Positions 16,662-25,702 of a stretch of 48,438 nt of DNA are shown piece by piece. Below the pieces are notes generated by a model. The model was not told the origin of the DNA. It worked only from the letters and a program-made list of their open reading frames with translations, and made no database searches. The stretch's first letter is position 1, and every line of letters starts with the position of its first letter. The stretch is from Mesorhizobium sp. SARCC-RB16n (GTDB lineage: Bacteria; Pseudomonadota; Alphaproteobacteria; Rhizobiales; Rhizobiaceae): the NCBI RefSeq assembly GCF_008520305.1, contig NZ_ML703291.1, positions 1 to 48,438 on the forward strand, read 5' to 3'. The position numbers were made by a program, and so were the translations under genes.

Positions 16662-18158
16662 ATGATCGACTACGGTCATTTCATCGGCGGCAAGCGTGTC
16701 GCCGGCACCAGCGGCCGCAAGCAGGACGTCATGCAGCCGATGGACGGCACCGTGCGGGGCACGGTGGCGCTGGCCTCGCAGGCGGAACTGCGCGCGGCGG
16801 TCGAGAACGCCAAGGCGGCGCAGCCGAAGTGGGCGGCCACCAACCCGCAGCGCCGCGTGCGCGTGCTGATGAAGTTTCTCGAACTGGTCGCCCGCGACTA
16901 TGATGAACTGGCCGAAATCCTGGCGCGCGAACATGGCAAGACCATCGCCGACGCCAAGGGCGACATCCAGCGCGGCCTCGAAGTGGTCGAAGTCTGCATC
17001 GGCGCCCCGCATATGATGAAGGGCGAGTTCACCGATGGTGCCGGCCCCGGCATCGACGCCTATTCGATGCGCCAGCCGCTTGGCGTCGTCGCCGGCATCA
17101 CGCCGTTCAACTTCCCGGCGATGATCCCGCTGTGGAAGATTGCCCCGGCGCTGGCCTGCGGCAACGCCTTCATTCTGAAGCCTTCCGAGCGCGATCCGGG
17201 CGTGCCGATGCGCATCGCCGAACTGTTCCTGGAGGCCGGTCTGCCGGCCGGCATCCTCAACGTCGTCAATGGCGACAAGGAGGCGGTCGACGCTATCCTC
17301 GACGATCCGGACATCAAGGCCGTCGGCTTTGTCGGCTCGACGCCGATCGCCCAGTACATCTATGCGCGCGGCTGTGCGGCCGGCAAGCGTGTGCAGTGCT
17401 TCGGCGGCGCCAAGAACCACATGATCATCATGCCCGACGCCGACATGGACCAGACCGTCGACGCGCTGATCGGCGCCGGCTACGGCTCGGCCGGTGAACG
17501 CTGCATGGCGATCTCGGTGGCGGTCCCCGTCGGCAACGACACCGCCAACCGGCTGATGGAGAAGCTCGTTCCTCGCGTCGAGAGCCTGAAGGTCGGTCCG
17601 TCGACGGACTCGGCTGCCGATTTCGGCCCGCTGGTCACCGCCCAGGCGCTGGAGCGCGTCAAGGGCTACGTCGACACCGGCGTCAAGGAAGGCGCCAAGC
17701 TGGTCGTCGACGGCCGCGGCTTCAGGATGCAGGGTTATGAGGACGGCTACTATATGGGCGGCTGCCTGTTCGACAATGTCACGCCCGACATGCGCATCTA
17801 CAAGGAAGAGATTTTTGGGCCGGTGCTGTCCGTGGTGCGGGCGCCGACCTATGAGAATGCCCTCAAGCTCGCCAACGACCATGAGATGGGCAATGGCGTT
17901 GCCATCTTCACCCGCGACGGCGACGCGGCGCGCGACTTCGCTAGCCGTGTCCAGGTCGGCATGGTCGGCATCAATGTGCCGATCCCGGTGCCGATCGCCT
18001 ACTACACCTTCGGCGGCTGGAAGGCATCTTCCTTCGGCGACCTCAACCAGCACGGCCCGGACGCGTTCCGCTTCTACACCAAGACCAAGACGGTGACCTC
18101 GCGCTGGCCGTCCGGCATCAAGGACGGTGCCGAGTTCGTCATTCCGACGATGAACTAA
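16662..18158 (+). CDS. mmsA: CoA-acylating methylmalonate-semialdehyde dehydrogenase
   Basis: Oxidises methylmalonate or malonate semialdehyde to propionyl- or acetyl-CoA with NAD and CoA, in valine, thymine and inositol breakdown. The 498-residue protein starts at ATG 16662 (AGGGAGAG upstream) with HFIGGKRVAGTSGR. The aldehyde dehydrogenase features are GVVAGITPFNFPAMIPLWK (NAD fold), CFGGAKNHMIIMPDAD, and the nucleophile Cys 281 in GSAGERCMAIS, whose Arg neighbour is typical of the CoA-dependent subfamily. The C-terminus ends FVIPTMN. It is transcribed alone, divergent from a LysR regulator, and followed by a partial duplication of its 3' end and a strong terminator. Confidence 0.95.
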   Translation: MIDYGHFIGGKRVAGTSGRKQDVMQPMDGTVRGTVALASQAELRAAVENAKAAQPKWAATNPQRRVRVLMKFLELVARDYDELAEILAREHGKTIADAKGDIQRGLEVVEVCIGAPHMMKGEFTDGAGPGIDAYSMRQPLGVVAGITPFNFPAMIPLWKIAPALACGNAFILKPSERDPGVPMRIAELFLEAGLPAGILNVVNGDKEAVDAILDDPDIKAVGFVGSTPIAQYIYARGCAAGKRVQCFGGAKNHMIIMPDADMDQTVDALIGAGYGSAGERCMAISVAVPVGNDTANRLMEKLVPRVESLKVGPSTDSAADFGPLVTAQALERVKGYVDTGVKEGAKLVVDGRGFRMQGYEDGYYMGGCLFDNVTPDMRIYKEEIFGPVLSVVRAPTYENALKLANDHEMGNGVAIFTRDGDAARDFASRVQVGMVGINVPIPVPIAYYTFGGWKASSFGDLNQHGPDAFRFYTKTKTVTSRWPSGIKDGAEFVIPTMN

Positions 18159-18204
18159 CCGGACGCTTTCTCTCGTCTGCGCGTCCTCGCCTTCGGCTGC
18201 GGGC

Positions 18205-18264
18205 GCGCTGGCCGGCATCAAGGATAGTGCCGAGTTCGTCATCCCGACGATGAACTAGCCGGAC
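18205..18264 (+). repeat. Partial tandem duplication of the mmsA 3' end
   Basis: About 60 bp that repeats, with a few substitutions and a small deletion, the last codons of mmsA plus the bases after its stop (18101-18164). The copy still reads KDSAEFVIPTMN then a stop in the right reading order but has no start, so it is non-coding debris. The two copies lie about 40 bp apart. Confidence 0.85.
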
Positions 18265-18320
18265 CCTTTTTGTCCGGTCGTCCTCGCCGCAAGGCGGATG
18301 AGAAGATCGAGTGAACCTGA

Positions 18321-18354
18321 GGCCTAAGTCCCCGGACTTGGGCCTTTTGTTTTG
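18321..18354 (+). terminator. Rho-independent terminator after mmsA
   Basis: GGCC-T-AAGTCC paired with GGACTT-G-GGCC (one mismatch) around a CC loop, followed by TTTTGTTTT. It lies after the duplicated 3' fragment, so the mmsA transcript would include that fragment. Confidence 0.8.
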
Positions 18355-18490
18355 CAAACGCTAATGTGATGGAACCGGCGGGGCTCGCGGGACTTAGGGC
18401 TGCAATCCTGCCGTGGAGGAGGCGCGGCAGACAACCAGGGCGCCGACGGCGGCCGGTGGCATTGCATCGTCCGGCGCAAGGAGGTGTCAG

Positions 18491-18796
18491 ATGACACGAC
18501 GTCTTATTGCGACCATGTTCGTTGCGGCGATAGCGATGGGCTCGGGCGCTGCTCAGGCAAATGCGGCCGGGCAATGCGCGGCACGCGCCGATATCGTGAA
18601 AGCGCTCGGCGAGAACTTCCACGAAAGCGAAGCCGGGCGTGGCTTGATCAATCCCAATGTGGTCCTCGAAGTGTTCGTTTCCGACCAAGGCAGCTGGACG
18701 GTTCTGGCTTCCGACACGAAGGGCCAGAGTTGCATCCTGTCGGTCGGCGAAGGCTGGGACAGCTCAACGATCAAGGCGGCCTTGCCGGGCGCCTGA
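18491..18796 (+). CDS. Small secreted protein of unknown function
   Basis: A 101-residue protein starting at ATG 18491, with AGGAGG eight bases upstream. Residues 1-26 form a Sec signal peptide cut near AQANA-AG. The mature 75 residues hold two cysteines (GQCAARAD and QSCILSVGEGW) and a pattern, LGENFHESEAGRGLINPNVVLEVFVS...GSWTVLASDTKG, seen in small periplasmic proteins of rhizobia and relatives. I recognise no enzymatic motif. It stands alone between the mmsA terminator and a convergent GntR gene, 17 bases from its stop. Confidence 0.75.
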   Translation: MTRRLIATMFVAAIAMGSGAAQANAAGQCAARADIVKALGENFHESEAGRGLINPNVVLEVFVSDQGSWTVLASDTKGQSCILSVGEGWDSSTIKAALPGA

Positions 18797-18813
18797 ACTA
18801 TTTGCCTTTGCAG

Positions 18814-19470
18814 TCAGCGCGTCGCGGCCACCTCGGCATGGCCGCGCAGCAGCGCCATCAGTTTCTTGGCGTCCTTGGCGGCGCCTTCCTCGTCGCCGTC
18901 CAGGATGGAGCGGATCAGCGCAACGTGATGCTCAGCAGATTCCGCCAGTCCGGTGTCGGCCTTGTAGCGGAACCAGAAGCGGCGGCTGTGGGTCTGCAGG
19001 GGGGCGGCCAGCCGGGCGGCGAACGGGTTGTCGGCGGCCAGCGCCAGCGCCTCATCGAGCGCCTTGTCGGCCTGGATGAAGGCGAGCACATTGCCTGATA
19101 TCACTGCTTTCTGCATGGCGAGCGCCGCCTCGTGAAACAGATCGGCGGCCTCGCGGGTGACGAAGCGGGCGGCCGAACGGGCGAGCACCACCTCGACGCC
19201 GCGCCGGGCATCGAGCACGCGCAGCCAGTCGCCCGGATGCAGTGGCGCGATCGCAATGCCGGCACGCGGCCGGACATCGAGCAGTCCCTCCCAGGCCAGC
19301 CGCTGGATCGCCTCGCGCACCGGCGTGCGGCCGAGCGCCAGCCGCTCGATCAAGGAACCCTCGGTGACAAAACTCGCCGGGGCCAGTTCGAGCGTCACGA
19401 TCATATGTTCGAGGACACGGTAGGCCTTGGTCGCGGCAGGCTCGGATACGGTGCTTGCTTCTATGGATAT
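18814..19470 (-). CDS. GntR-family regulator (FadR/FCD type), probable hydroxyproline repressor
   Basis: A 218-residue regulator: N-terminal winged helix (SLIERLALGRTPVREAIQRLAWEGLLDVRPRAGI is the recognition region, about 50-85) and an all-helical FCD effector domain that usually holds a metal and a carboxylate ligand. I chose TTG 19470 because AGGAGG lies seven bases upstream. An ATG at 19506 would place the operator inside the coding region. It diverges from a hydroxyproline-type operon whose promoter carries two matching inverted repeats, so it is the likely repressor, comparable to HypR of Sinorhizobium meliloti; the ligand is inferred. Confidence 0.88.
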   Translation of the reverse strand: MSIEASTVSEPAATKAYRVLEHMIVTLELAPASFVTEGSLIERLALGRTPVREAIQRLAWEGLLDVRPRAGIAIAPLHPGDWLRVLDARRGVEVVLARSAARFVTREAADLFHEAALAMQKAVISGNVLAFIQADKALDEALALAADNPFAARLAAPLQTHSRRFWFRYKADTGLAESAEHHVALIRSILDGDEEGAAKDAKKLMALLRGHAEVAATR

Positions 19471-19484
19471 CAAAGGCGGCCTCC

Positions 19485-19505
19485 TGATATATTTAGGATA
19501 TATCA
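19485..19505. promoter_or_regulatory. GntR operator 1 (perfect inverted repeat)
   Basis: TGATATAT, a 5-bp spacer (TTAGG), then ATATATCA: perfect 8-bp arms. It sits just upstream of the GntR ribosome-binding site, where binding would also repress the regulator's own gene. Confidence 0.8.
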
Positions 19506-19519
19506 TAATGGATTCCGTA

Positions 19520-19548
19520 TTGACAGCGGCTTTCCCTGCAGATATACG
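19520..19548 (+). promoter_or_regulatory. Promoter of the hydroxyproline-type operon
   Basis: Consensus -35 TTGACA (19520-19525), 17-bp spacer, -10-like TATACG (19543-19548). Predicted start is near 19555, about 20 bases before the DapA-family ATG. The -10 lies inside operator 2, consistent with simple repression. Confidence 0.7.
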
Positions 19549-19560
19549 TCTGATATATCA
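19540..19560. promoter_or_regulatory. GntR operator 2
   Basis: AGATATAC, 5-bp spacer, ATATATCA. It keeps the geometry of operator 1, with one arm identical and the other matching six of eight bases. Centres are 55 bp apart, about five helical turns, so two dimers would lie on the same face of the DNA. Confidence 0.7.
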
Positions 19561-19575
19561 GATGGAGAAATAGCC

Positions 19576-20469
19576 ATGTGGACCGGAGTTTTCCCCGCCG
19601 TCACGACCAAATTCACCGCCGACGACCGGCTCGATCATGCCGAGATGGAGCGTTGCTTCAGCCTGCAGATGGAAGCCGGCTGCGACGGCATCATCGTCTG
19701 CGGCTCGCTCGGCGAGGGGCCGATGCTGTCGCCTGACGAGAAGATCGAGGTGCTGAAGACCGCGCAGAAGGTCGCAGGCAAGAAGCCGGTCCTGCTGACG
19801 GTCAACGAGGCCGGCACCCGCGAAGCCGCCGGCATCGCCAAGCGCGCCGCCAAGGAAGGCGCCAACGGCCTAATGGTGGTGCCGAGCCCGATCTACCACA
19901 CCAACGCGGAAGAGACGGTGGCGGCGCTGCGGGCCGTCGCCGAGGCCGGCGACCTGCCGGTCATGATCTACTCCAACCGGCTCGCCTACCGCGTCGACGT
20001 CACCGTCGACCAGATGGAAGAGCTTGCATCGGACAAGCGGTTCGTCGCCATCAAGGAATCCTCCGACGACATCCGCCGCTCGACCGAGATCATCAACCGC
20101 CTGGGCAGCCGCTACGACCTGTTCACCGGCGTCGACAATCTCGCCTTCGAGGCGCTGTCGGTGGGTGCCATCGGCTGGGTGGCCGGCCTGGTCACCGCCT
20201 TCCCGCGCGAGACCGTCGCCATCTACCAGCTGATGAAGCATGGTCGTCGCGAAGAGGCGCTCGCCATCTACCGCTGGTTCCGGCCGCTGCTCGATCTCGA
20301 TGTCTCGACCTATCTGGTGCAGAACATCAAGCTTGCCGAAGTGTTCGCCATCAACACCAATGACCGGGTCCGCATGCCGCGCATGCCGCTGTCGGGAGAA
20401 CGCCGCAAGGCGGTCGAGAAGATCGTCAAGGATGCGCTGGCGGTGCGGCCGACGCTGCCGCAGTTCTGA
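19576..20469 (+). CDS. DapA-family lyase/deaminase, probable pyrroline-4-hydroxy-2-carboxylate deaminase
   Basis: A 297-residue TIM-barrel enzyme of the dihydrodipicolinate synthase/N-acetylneuraminate lyase family. The Schiff-base lysine is K160 in FVAIKESSDD; CGSLGEGPMLSPDEK is the substrate loop. The usual YNxP motif reads YSNRLAY, arguing against lysine biosynthesis. With an epimerase and an FAD dehydrogenase downstream, the best fit is HypD, which deaminates and dehydrates pyrroline-4-hydroxy-2-carboxylate to 2-oxoglutarate semialdehyde in hydroxyproline breakdown. GGAG precedes the ATG. First gene of the operon controlled by the divergent GntR. Confidence 0.88.
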   Translation: MWTGVFPAVTTKFTADDRLDHAEMERCFSLQMEAGCDGIIVCGSLGEGPMLSPDEKIEVLKTAQKVAGKKPVLLTVNEAGTREAAGIAKRAAKEGANGLMVVPSPIYHTNAEETVAALRAVAEAGDLPVMIYSNRLAYRVDVTVDQMEELASDKRFVAIKESSDDIRRSTEIINRLGSRYDLFTGVDNLAFEALSVGAIGWVAGLVTAFPRETVAIYQLMKHGRREEALAIYRWFRPLLDLDVSTYLVQNIKLAEVFAINTNDRVRMPRMPLSGERRKAVEKIVKDALAVRPTLPQF

Positions 20470-20479
20470 GGAAAGTTCT

Positions 20480-20614
20480 CTTCTCCCCGTTCGCGGGGAG
20501 AAGATGGCGGCAGCCAGATGAGGGGCAGCGCCCAGGTGACAGGAAATTCCAAGTCGACAGAAGCGGGCCGCCGCCCCGCCCTTCGGGCACCTTCTCCCCG
20601 TGAACGGGGAGAAG
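20480..20614. repeat. RIME-like mosaic repeat with two perfect hairpins
   Basis: Two palindromes with the same 10-bp arms (CTTCTCCCCG / CGGGGAGAAG), one with a TTCG loop (20480-20503) and one with a TGAA loop (20591-20614), flank 87 bp. The layout matches the rhizobial intergenic mosaic elements. It lies between the DapA-family gene and the FAD dehydrogenase and runs to within two bases of the dehydrogenase's conserved N-terminus, so the only usable in-frame starts of that gene lie inside it. Confidence 0.85.
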
Positions 20615-21849
20615 GGACAGACATCGCCATCATCGGCGGCGGCATCATCGGCATCTGCGTGGCGGCCTTCCTTGCCGAGGCTGGGCTTGACGTCACGGTC
20701 TTCGACCGCACCGGCATCTGCGAGGAGACGAGCTCCGGCAACGCCGCCGCCTTTGCCTTTTCCGACGTGCTGCCGCTGGCACACAAGGGCATGATCGGGC
20801 AGCTGCCGAAATGGCTCGCCGATCCACTCGGCCCGCTCAGCATCCCGCCCGCCTACCTGCCGAAGCTGCTGCCCTGGCTGATCCGGTTCTGGCGCGCCGG
20901 CGCGCCAGCGAAATACGAGGCGAGCCTGACGGCGCAGGCCGGCATGATGAAGCTCGCCGAGGCCGAATGGATGGACCTGCTCGATCGTTCCGGCACGCGG
21001 TCGATGCTGCGCGCGGACGGCTCGCTGGAGCTCTACGAAAGCGAGGCGGAATTCCGCGCCTCGCTGTCCGGCTGGGCGGCGCGCGAGCGCTTCGGCATCG
21101 GCTTTCGCCATGTCGAGGGCGAGAACCTTGCGGACTTGCAGCCGGGGCTGTCGCCGCGTTTCGTCAAGGGCACCTTCGTGCCTGGATGGAAGACCGTTGC
21201 CGATCCAAAACTGCTCGGCAAGGCAGTATGGGCTTACGCGCAGTCCAAGGGCGCCCGCTTCGAGATGGCCCGCATTGACCGGGTCACGGCGGATCAGGAA
21301 GGCGCTGTGCTGACGCTGGCCGATGGTTCGACAAGACAAGCCAGGTACATCGTCATTGCCGCGGGCGCCTGGTCGCACCTCCTGGCGCGGCAGCTTGGCG
21401 ATCGCATTCCGCTGGAGACCGAACGCGGCTACAACACGACGCTGCCGGCGAGCGCCTTCGACGTGAGGCGGCAGCTGATCTTTTCCGGCCATGGCTTCGT
21501 CATCACCCCGCTCGAAACAGGCCTGCGCGTCGGCGGTGCAGTGGAACTCGGCGGCATCGAGCGGCCGCCCAATTTCAACAGGTCGAAAGCGCTCTTGCAG
21601 AAGGCGCGGAAATTCCTCCCGGGGCTCGATCCCTCGGGCGGGCGCGAATGGATGGGGTTCCGGCCCTCGCTGCCGGATTCGGTGCCCGTCATCGGCAAGG
21701 CGACCCGAAGCCGGTCGGTGATCTACGCCTTCGGTCATGGCCATCTCGGCCTGACCCAGGCTGCGGCAACCGGGCGGTTGATCAGGGAATTCGTTCTGGG
21801 GCAGACTTCGTCCGTTGATCTGGCCCCCTTCAGCCCACAACGGTTTTGA
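20518..21849 (+). CDS. FAD-dependent D-amino acid dehydrogenase, probable D-hydroxyproline dehydrogenase
   Basis: A DadA-like flavoprotein (443 aa as drawn). The FAD Rossmann motif IAIIGGGIIG begins only at about residue 36; ETSSGNAAAFAFSD and the C-terminal MGFRPSLPDSVPVIGK and FGHGHLGLTQAAATGRL are typical of the family. In this context it most likely oxidises D-hydroxyproline (cis-4-hydroxy-D-proline) to pyrroline-4-hydroxy-2-carboxylate, the HypO step. The first 33 residues are encoded by a repeat element. The codon where homologs would begin (before TDIAIIGG) is GGG, so translation must start inside the repeat, at ATG 20518 or GTG 20536. Confidence 0.85.
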   Translation: MRGSAQVTGNSKSTEAGRRPALRAPSPRERGEGTDIAIIGGGIIGICVAAFLAEAGLDVTVFDRTGICEETSSGNAAAFAFSDVLPLAHKGMIGQLPKWLADPLGPLSIPPAYLPKLLPWLIRFWRAGAPAKYEASLTAQAGMMKLAEAEWMDLLDRSGTRSMLRADGSLELYESEAEFRASLSGWAARERFGIGFRHVEGENLADLQPGLSPRFVKGTFVPGWKTVADPKLLGKAVWAYAQSKGARFEMARIDRVTADQEGAVLTLADGSTRQARYIVIAAGAWSHLLARQLGDRIPLETERGYNTTLPASAFDVRRQLIFSGHGFVITPLETGLRVGGAVELGGIERPPNFNRSKALLQKARKFLPGLDPSGGREWMGFRPSLPDSVPVIGKATRSRSVIYAFGHGHLGLTQAAATGRLIREFVLGQTSSVDLAPFSPQRF

Positions 21850-21863
21850 TCTCGAGGAGCGAC

Positions 21864-22865
21864 ATGGCCAAGAAATCCTTCTTCTGCATCGACGGCCACA
21901 CCTGCGGCAATCCGGTGCGGCTGGTCGCCGGCGGCGGGCCGCTGCTGCAGGGCTCGACGATGATGGAACGGCGCGCGCATTTCCTCGCCGAATATGACTG
22001 GATCCGCACCGGCCTGATGTTCGAGCCGCGCGGCCATGACGTGATGTCCGGCTCGATCCTCTACCCGCCGACACGCGAGGATTGCGACATCGCCATCCTG
22101 TTCATCGAGACGTCCGGTTGCCTGCCCATGTGCGGCCACGGCACCATCGGTACGGTGACGATGGCCATCGAGCACGGTTTGATCAAGCCGAAGACGCCGG
22201 GCGTGCTGCGGCTCGACACGCCGGCCGGCCTGGTCATCGCCGAATACAAGCAGGTCGGCGAGTATGTCGAGGAGGTGCGCATCACCAATGTGCCGTCCTT
22301 CCTTTATGCCGAAGGCCTGACGGTCGACTGCCCCGGTCTCGGCGAGATCACCGTCGATGTTGCCTATGGCGGCAATTTCTACGCCATTGTCGAACCGCAG
22401 GCGAACTATCGCGACATGGCCGATCATTCCGCCGGCGACCTCATCGCCTGGAGCCCGGTGGCGCGGCAGCGGCTCAATGAGAAGTATTCCTTCGTGCATC
22501 CGGAGAATCCCGGGATCACAGGGCTGTCGCACATGCTGTGGACCGGCAAGCCGACGGTCGAGGGCGCGGATGCGCGCAACGCCGTCTTCTACGGAGACAA
22601 GGCGATAGACCGCTCGCCCTGCGGCACCGGCACCTCGGCACGCATGGCGCAGCTTCACGCCAAGGGCAAGCTCAAGGCCGGCGATGCCTTCGTCCATGAA
22701 TCGATCATCGGGTCGCTGTTCAAGGGCAAGGTCGAAAGGGAGGTCGCCGTGGCTGGCAAGCCGGCAATCATCCCGTCGATCGGCGGCTGGGCACGCATGA
22801 CCGGACTGAACACGATCTTCATCGACGACCGCGATCCGTTCGCGCATGGTTTTGTGGTCAAGTAG
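21864..22865 (+). CDS. 4-hydroxyproline 2-epimerase (proline racemase family)
   Basis: Epimerises trans-4-hydroxy-L-proline to cis-4-hydroxy-D-proline by a two-base mechanism. The 333-residue protein has both catalytic cysteines: Cys 90 in PMCGHGTIG and Cys 253 in DRSPCGTGTSARMAQ. That excludes the trans-3-hydroxyproline dehydratases, which lack the first Cys. DGHTCGNPVRL near the N-terminus is typical of hydroxyproline epimerases. ATG 21864 has GAGGAGCG upstream. It is last in the operon, 14 bases after the dehydrogenase, and supplies its substrate. Proline racemase activity is possible but less likely. Confidence 0.92.
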   Translation: MAKKSFFCIDGHTCGNPVRLVAGGGPLLQGSTMMERRAHFLAEYDWIRTGLMFEPRGHDVMSGSILYPPTREDCDIAILFIETSGCLPMCGHGTIGTVTMAIEHGLIKPKTPGVLRLDTPAGLVIAEYKQVGEYVEEVRITNVPSFLYAEGLTVDCPGLGEITVDVAYGGNFYAIVEPQANYRDMADHSAGDLIAWSPVARQRLNEKYSFVHPENPGITGLSHMLWTGKPTVEGADARNAVFYGDKAIDRSPCGTGTSARMAQLHAKGKLKAGDAFVHESIIGSLFKGKVEREVAVAGKPAIIPSIGGWARMTGLNTIFIDDRDPFAHGFVVK

Positions 22866-23199
22866 GAGAATCCTGACCTTGCGGAAAGGAGTGTGACGAA
22901 AAAGCGAACCGTGTCAGGAACGCAACGATTCTTCTCATCACCTAATTTTGACGGTGATTTCTTCGAAACGGAGCGCATTATGCGGTTCAATCGTCAAAGA
23001 CATTGCGTTATGCCAATGGTAGGGTCCGCGATAGTCCAGGGGTTGGGTACGAAAAGGGGCGATCGGGAAGACGTGAGTTGGAAACACGCGCAGCGATCAG
23101 AAAAATCACGTTGCAATCCGGCCTCGAAACTTTACGACTAGGGGAAATACGAAAAGGAATGCGTCTGCATGGGCGACATTCCAGGGGAGCCATGTACAC
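22866..23199. other. Intergenic leader before the liv operon
   Basis: 334 bp without a convincing gene; short frames here have no family resemblance. No strong hairpin-plus-T terminator for the preceding operon and no clear -35/-10 pair was found. It presumably holds the livH promoter and leader. Confidence 0.5.
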
Positions 23200-24102
23200 A
23201 TGCAGTACTTTGTCCAGCAGCTTATCAACGGGCTGACGCTGGGATCGATCTATGGGCTGATCGCGATCGGCTACACGATGGTCTACGGCATCATCGGCAT
23301 GATCAATTTCGCCCATGGCGACATCTTCATGGTGGGCGCCTTCACGGCGCTGATCGTCTTCCTCATCCTCGGCGCGCTGTTTTATTCGGTGCCCGTGGTC
23401 ATCGCGCTGCTGGTCATGATGATCGTGGCGATGCTGCTCACCAGCCTTTACAACTGGACGATCGAGAAGGTGGCCTACCGGCCGCTGCGCGGTTCGTTCC
23501 GGCTGGCGCCGCTGATCACCGCCATCGGCATGTCGATCGCGCTGTCGAACTTCGTCCAGGTGACGCAGGGCCCGCGCAACAAGCCGATCCCGCCGATGGT
23601 CAGCCAGGTCTACAACATCAACGGCGTCAGCGTGTCGCTGAAGCAGATCATCATCGTCATCGTCACTGCTTTGCTGCTGGCGCTGTTCTGGTACCTGGTC
23701 AACAAGACCTCGCTTGGTCGGGCGCAACGCGCCTGCGAGCAGGACCGCAAGATGGCCGCACTGCTTGGCATCGACGTCGATCGCACCATCTCGATCACCT
23801 TCATCATGGGTGCGGCCCTTGCCGCCGTCGCCGGCACGCTGTTCCTGATGTATTACGGCGTCATCGCCTTCTCGGACGGCTTCGTGCCGGGCGTGAAAGC
23901 CTTCACGGCCGCGGTGCTTGGCGGCATCGGCTCGCTTCCGGGCGCCGTGCTCGGCGGGCTCCTGATCGGCTTCATCGAGAGCATGTGGTCGGCCTATTTC
24001 TCGATCGACTACAAGGACGTCGCGGCGTTCTCGATCCTGGCCATCGTGCTGATCTTCCTGCCTTCCGGCATATTGGGCCGGCCAGAAGTCGAAAAGGTGT
24101 GA
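23200..24102 (+). CDS. livH: Branched-chain amino acid ABC transporter permease LivH
   Basis: One of two inner-membrane permeases of the high-affinity branched-chain amino acid importer. The 300-residue protein begins [20 protein letters not shown] and carries the family signature [15 protein letters not shown] near residue 40. About eight hydrophobic segments are visible, and the cytoplasmic coupling loop is [19 protein letters not shown]. The next gene, livM, begins four bases after its stop. The transporter may also take neutral amino acids or proline-type substrates, since rhizobial Liv systems are broad; that is known for relatives, not shown here. Confidence 0.95.
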   Translation: MQYFVQQLINGLTLGSIYGLIAIGYTMVYGIIGMINFAHGDIFMVGAFTALIVFLILGALFYSVPVVIALLVMMIVAMLLTSLYNWTIEKVAYRPLRGSFRLAPLITAIGMSIALSNFVQVTQGPRNKPIPPMVSQVYNINGVSVSLKQIIIVIVTALLLALFWYLVNKTSLGRAQRACEQDRKMAALLGIDVDRTISITFIMGAALAAVAGTLFLMYYGVIAFSDGFVPGVKAFTAAVLGGIGSLPGAVLGGLLIGFIESMWSAYFSIDYKDVAAFSILAIVLIFLPSGILGRPEVEKV

Positions 24103-24106
24103 GATC

Positions 24107-25701
<1,595 letters not shown>

Positions 25702-25702
<1 letters not shown>

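Noticed and set aside
19870-22074. A 734-codon antisense frame across the hydroxyproline operon
   Set aside because: It spans three recognised genes and a repeat element on the other strand; composition is typical of a shadow frame.
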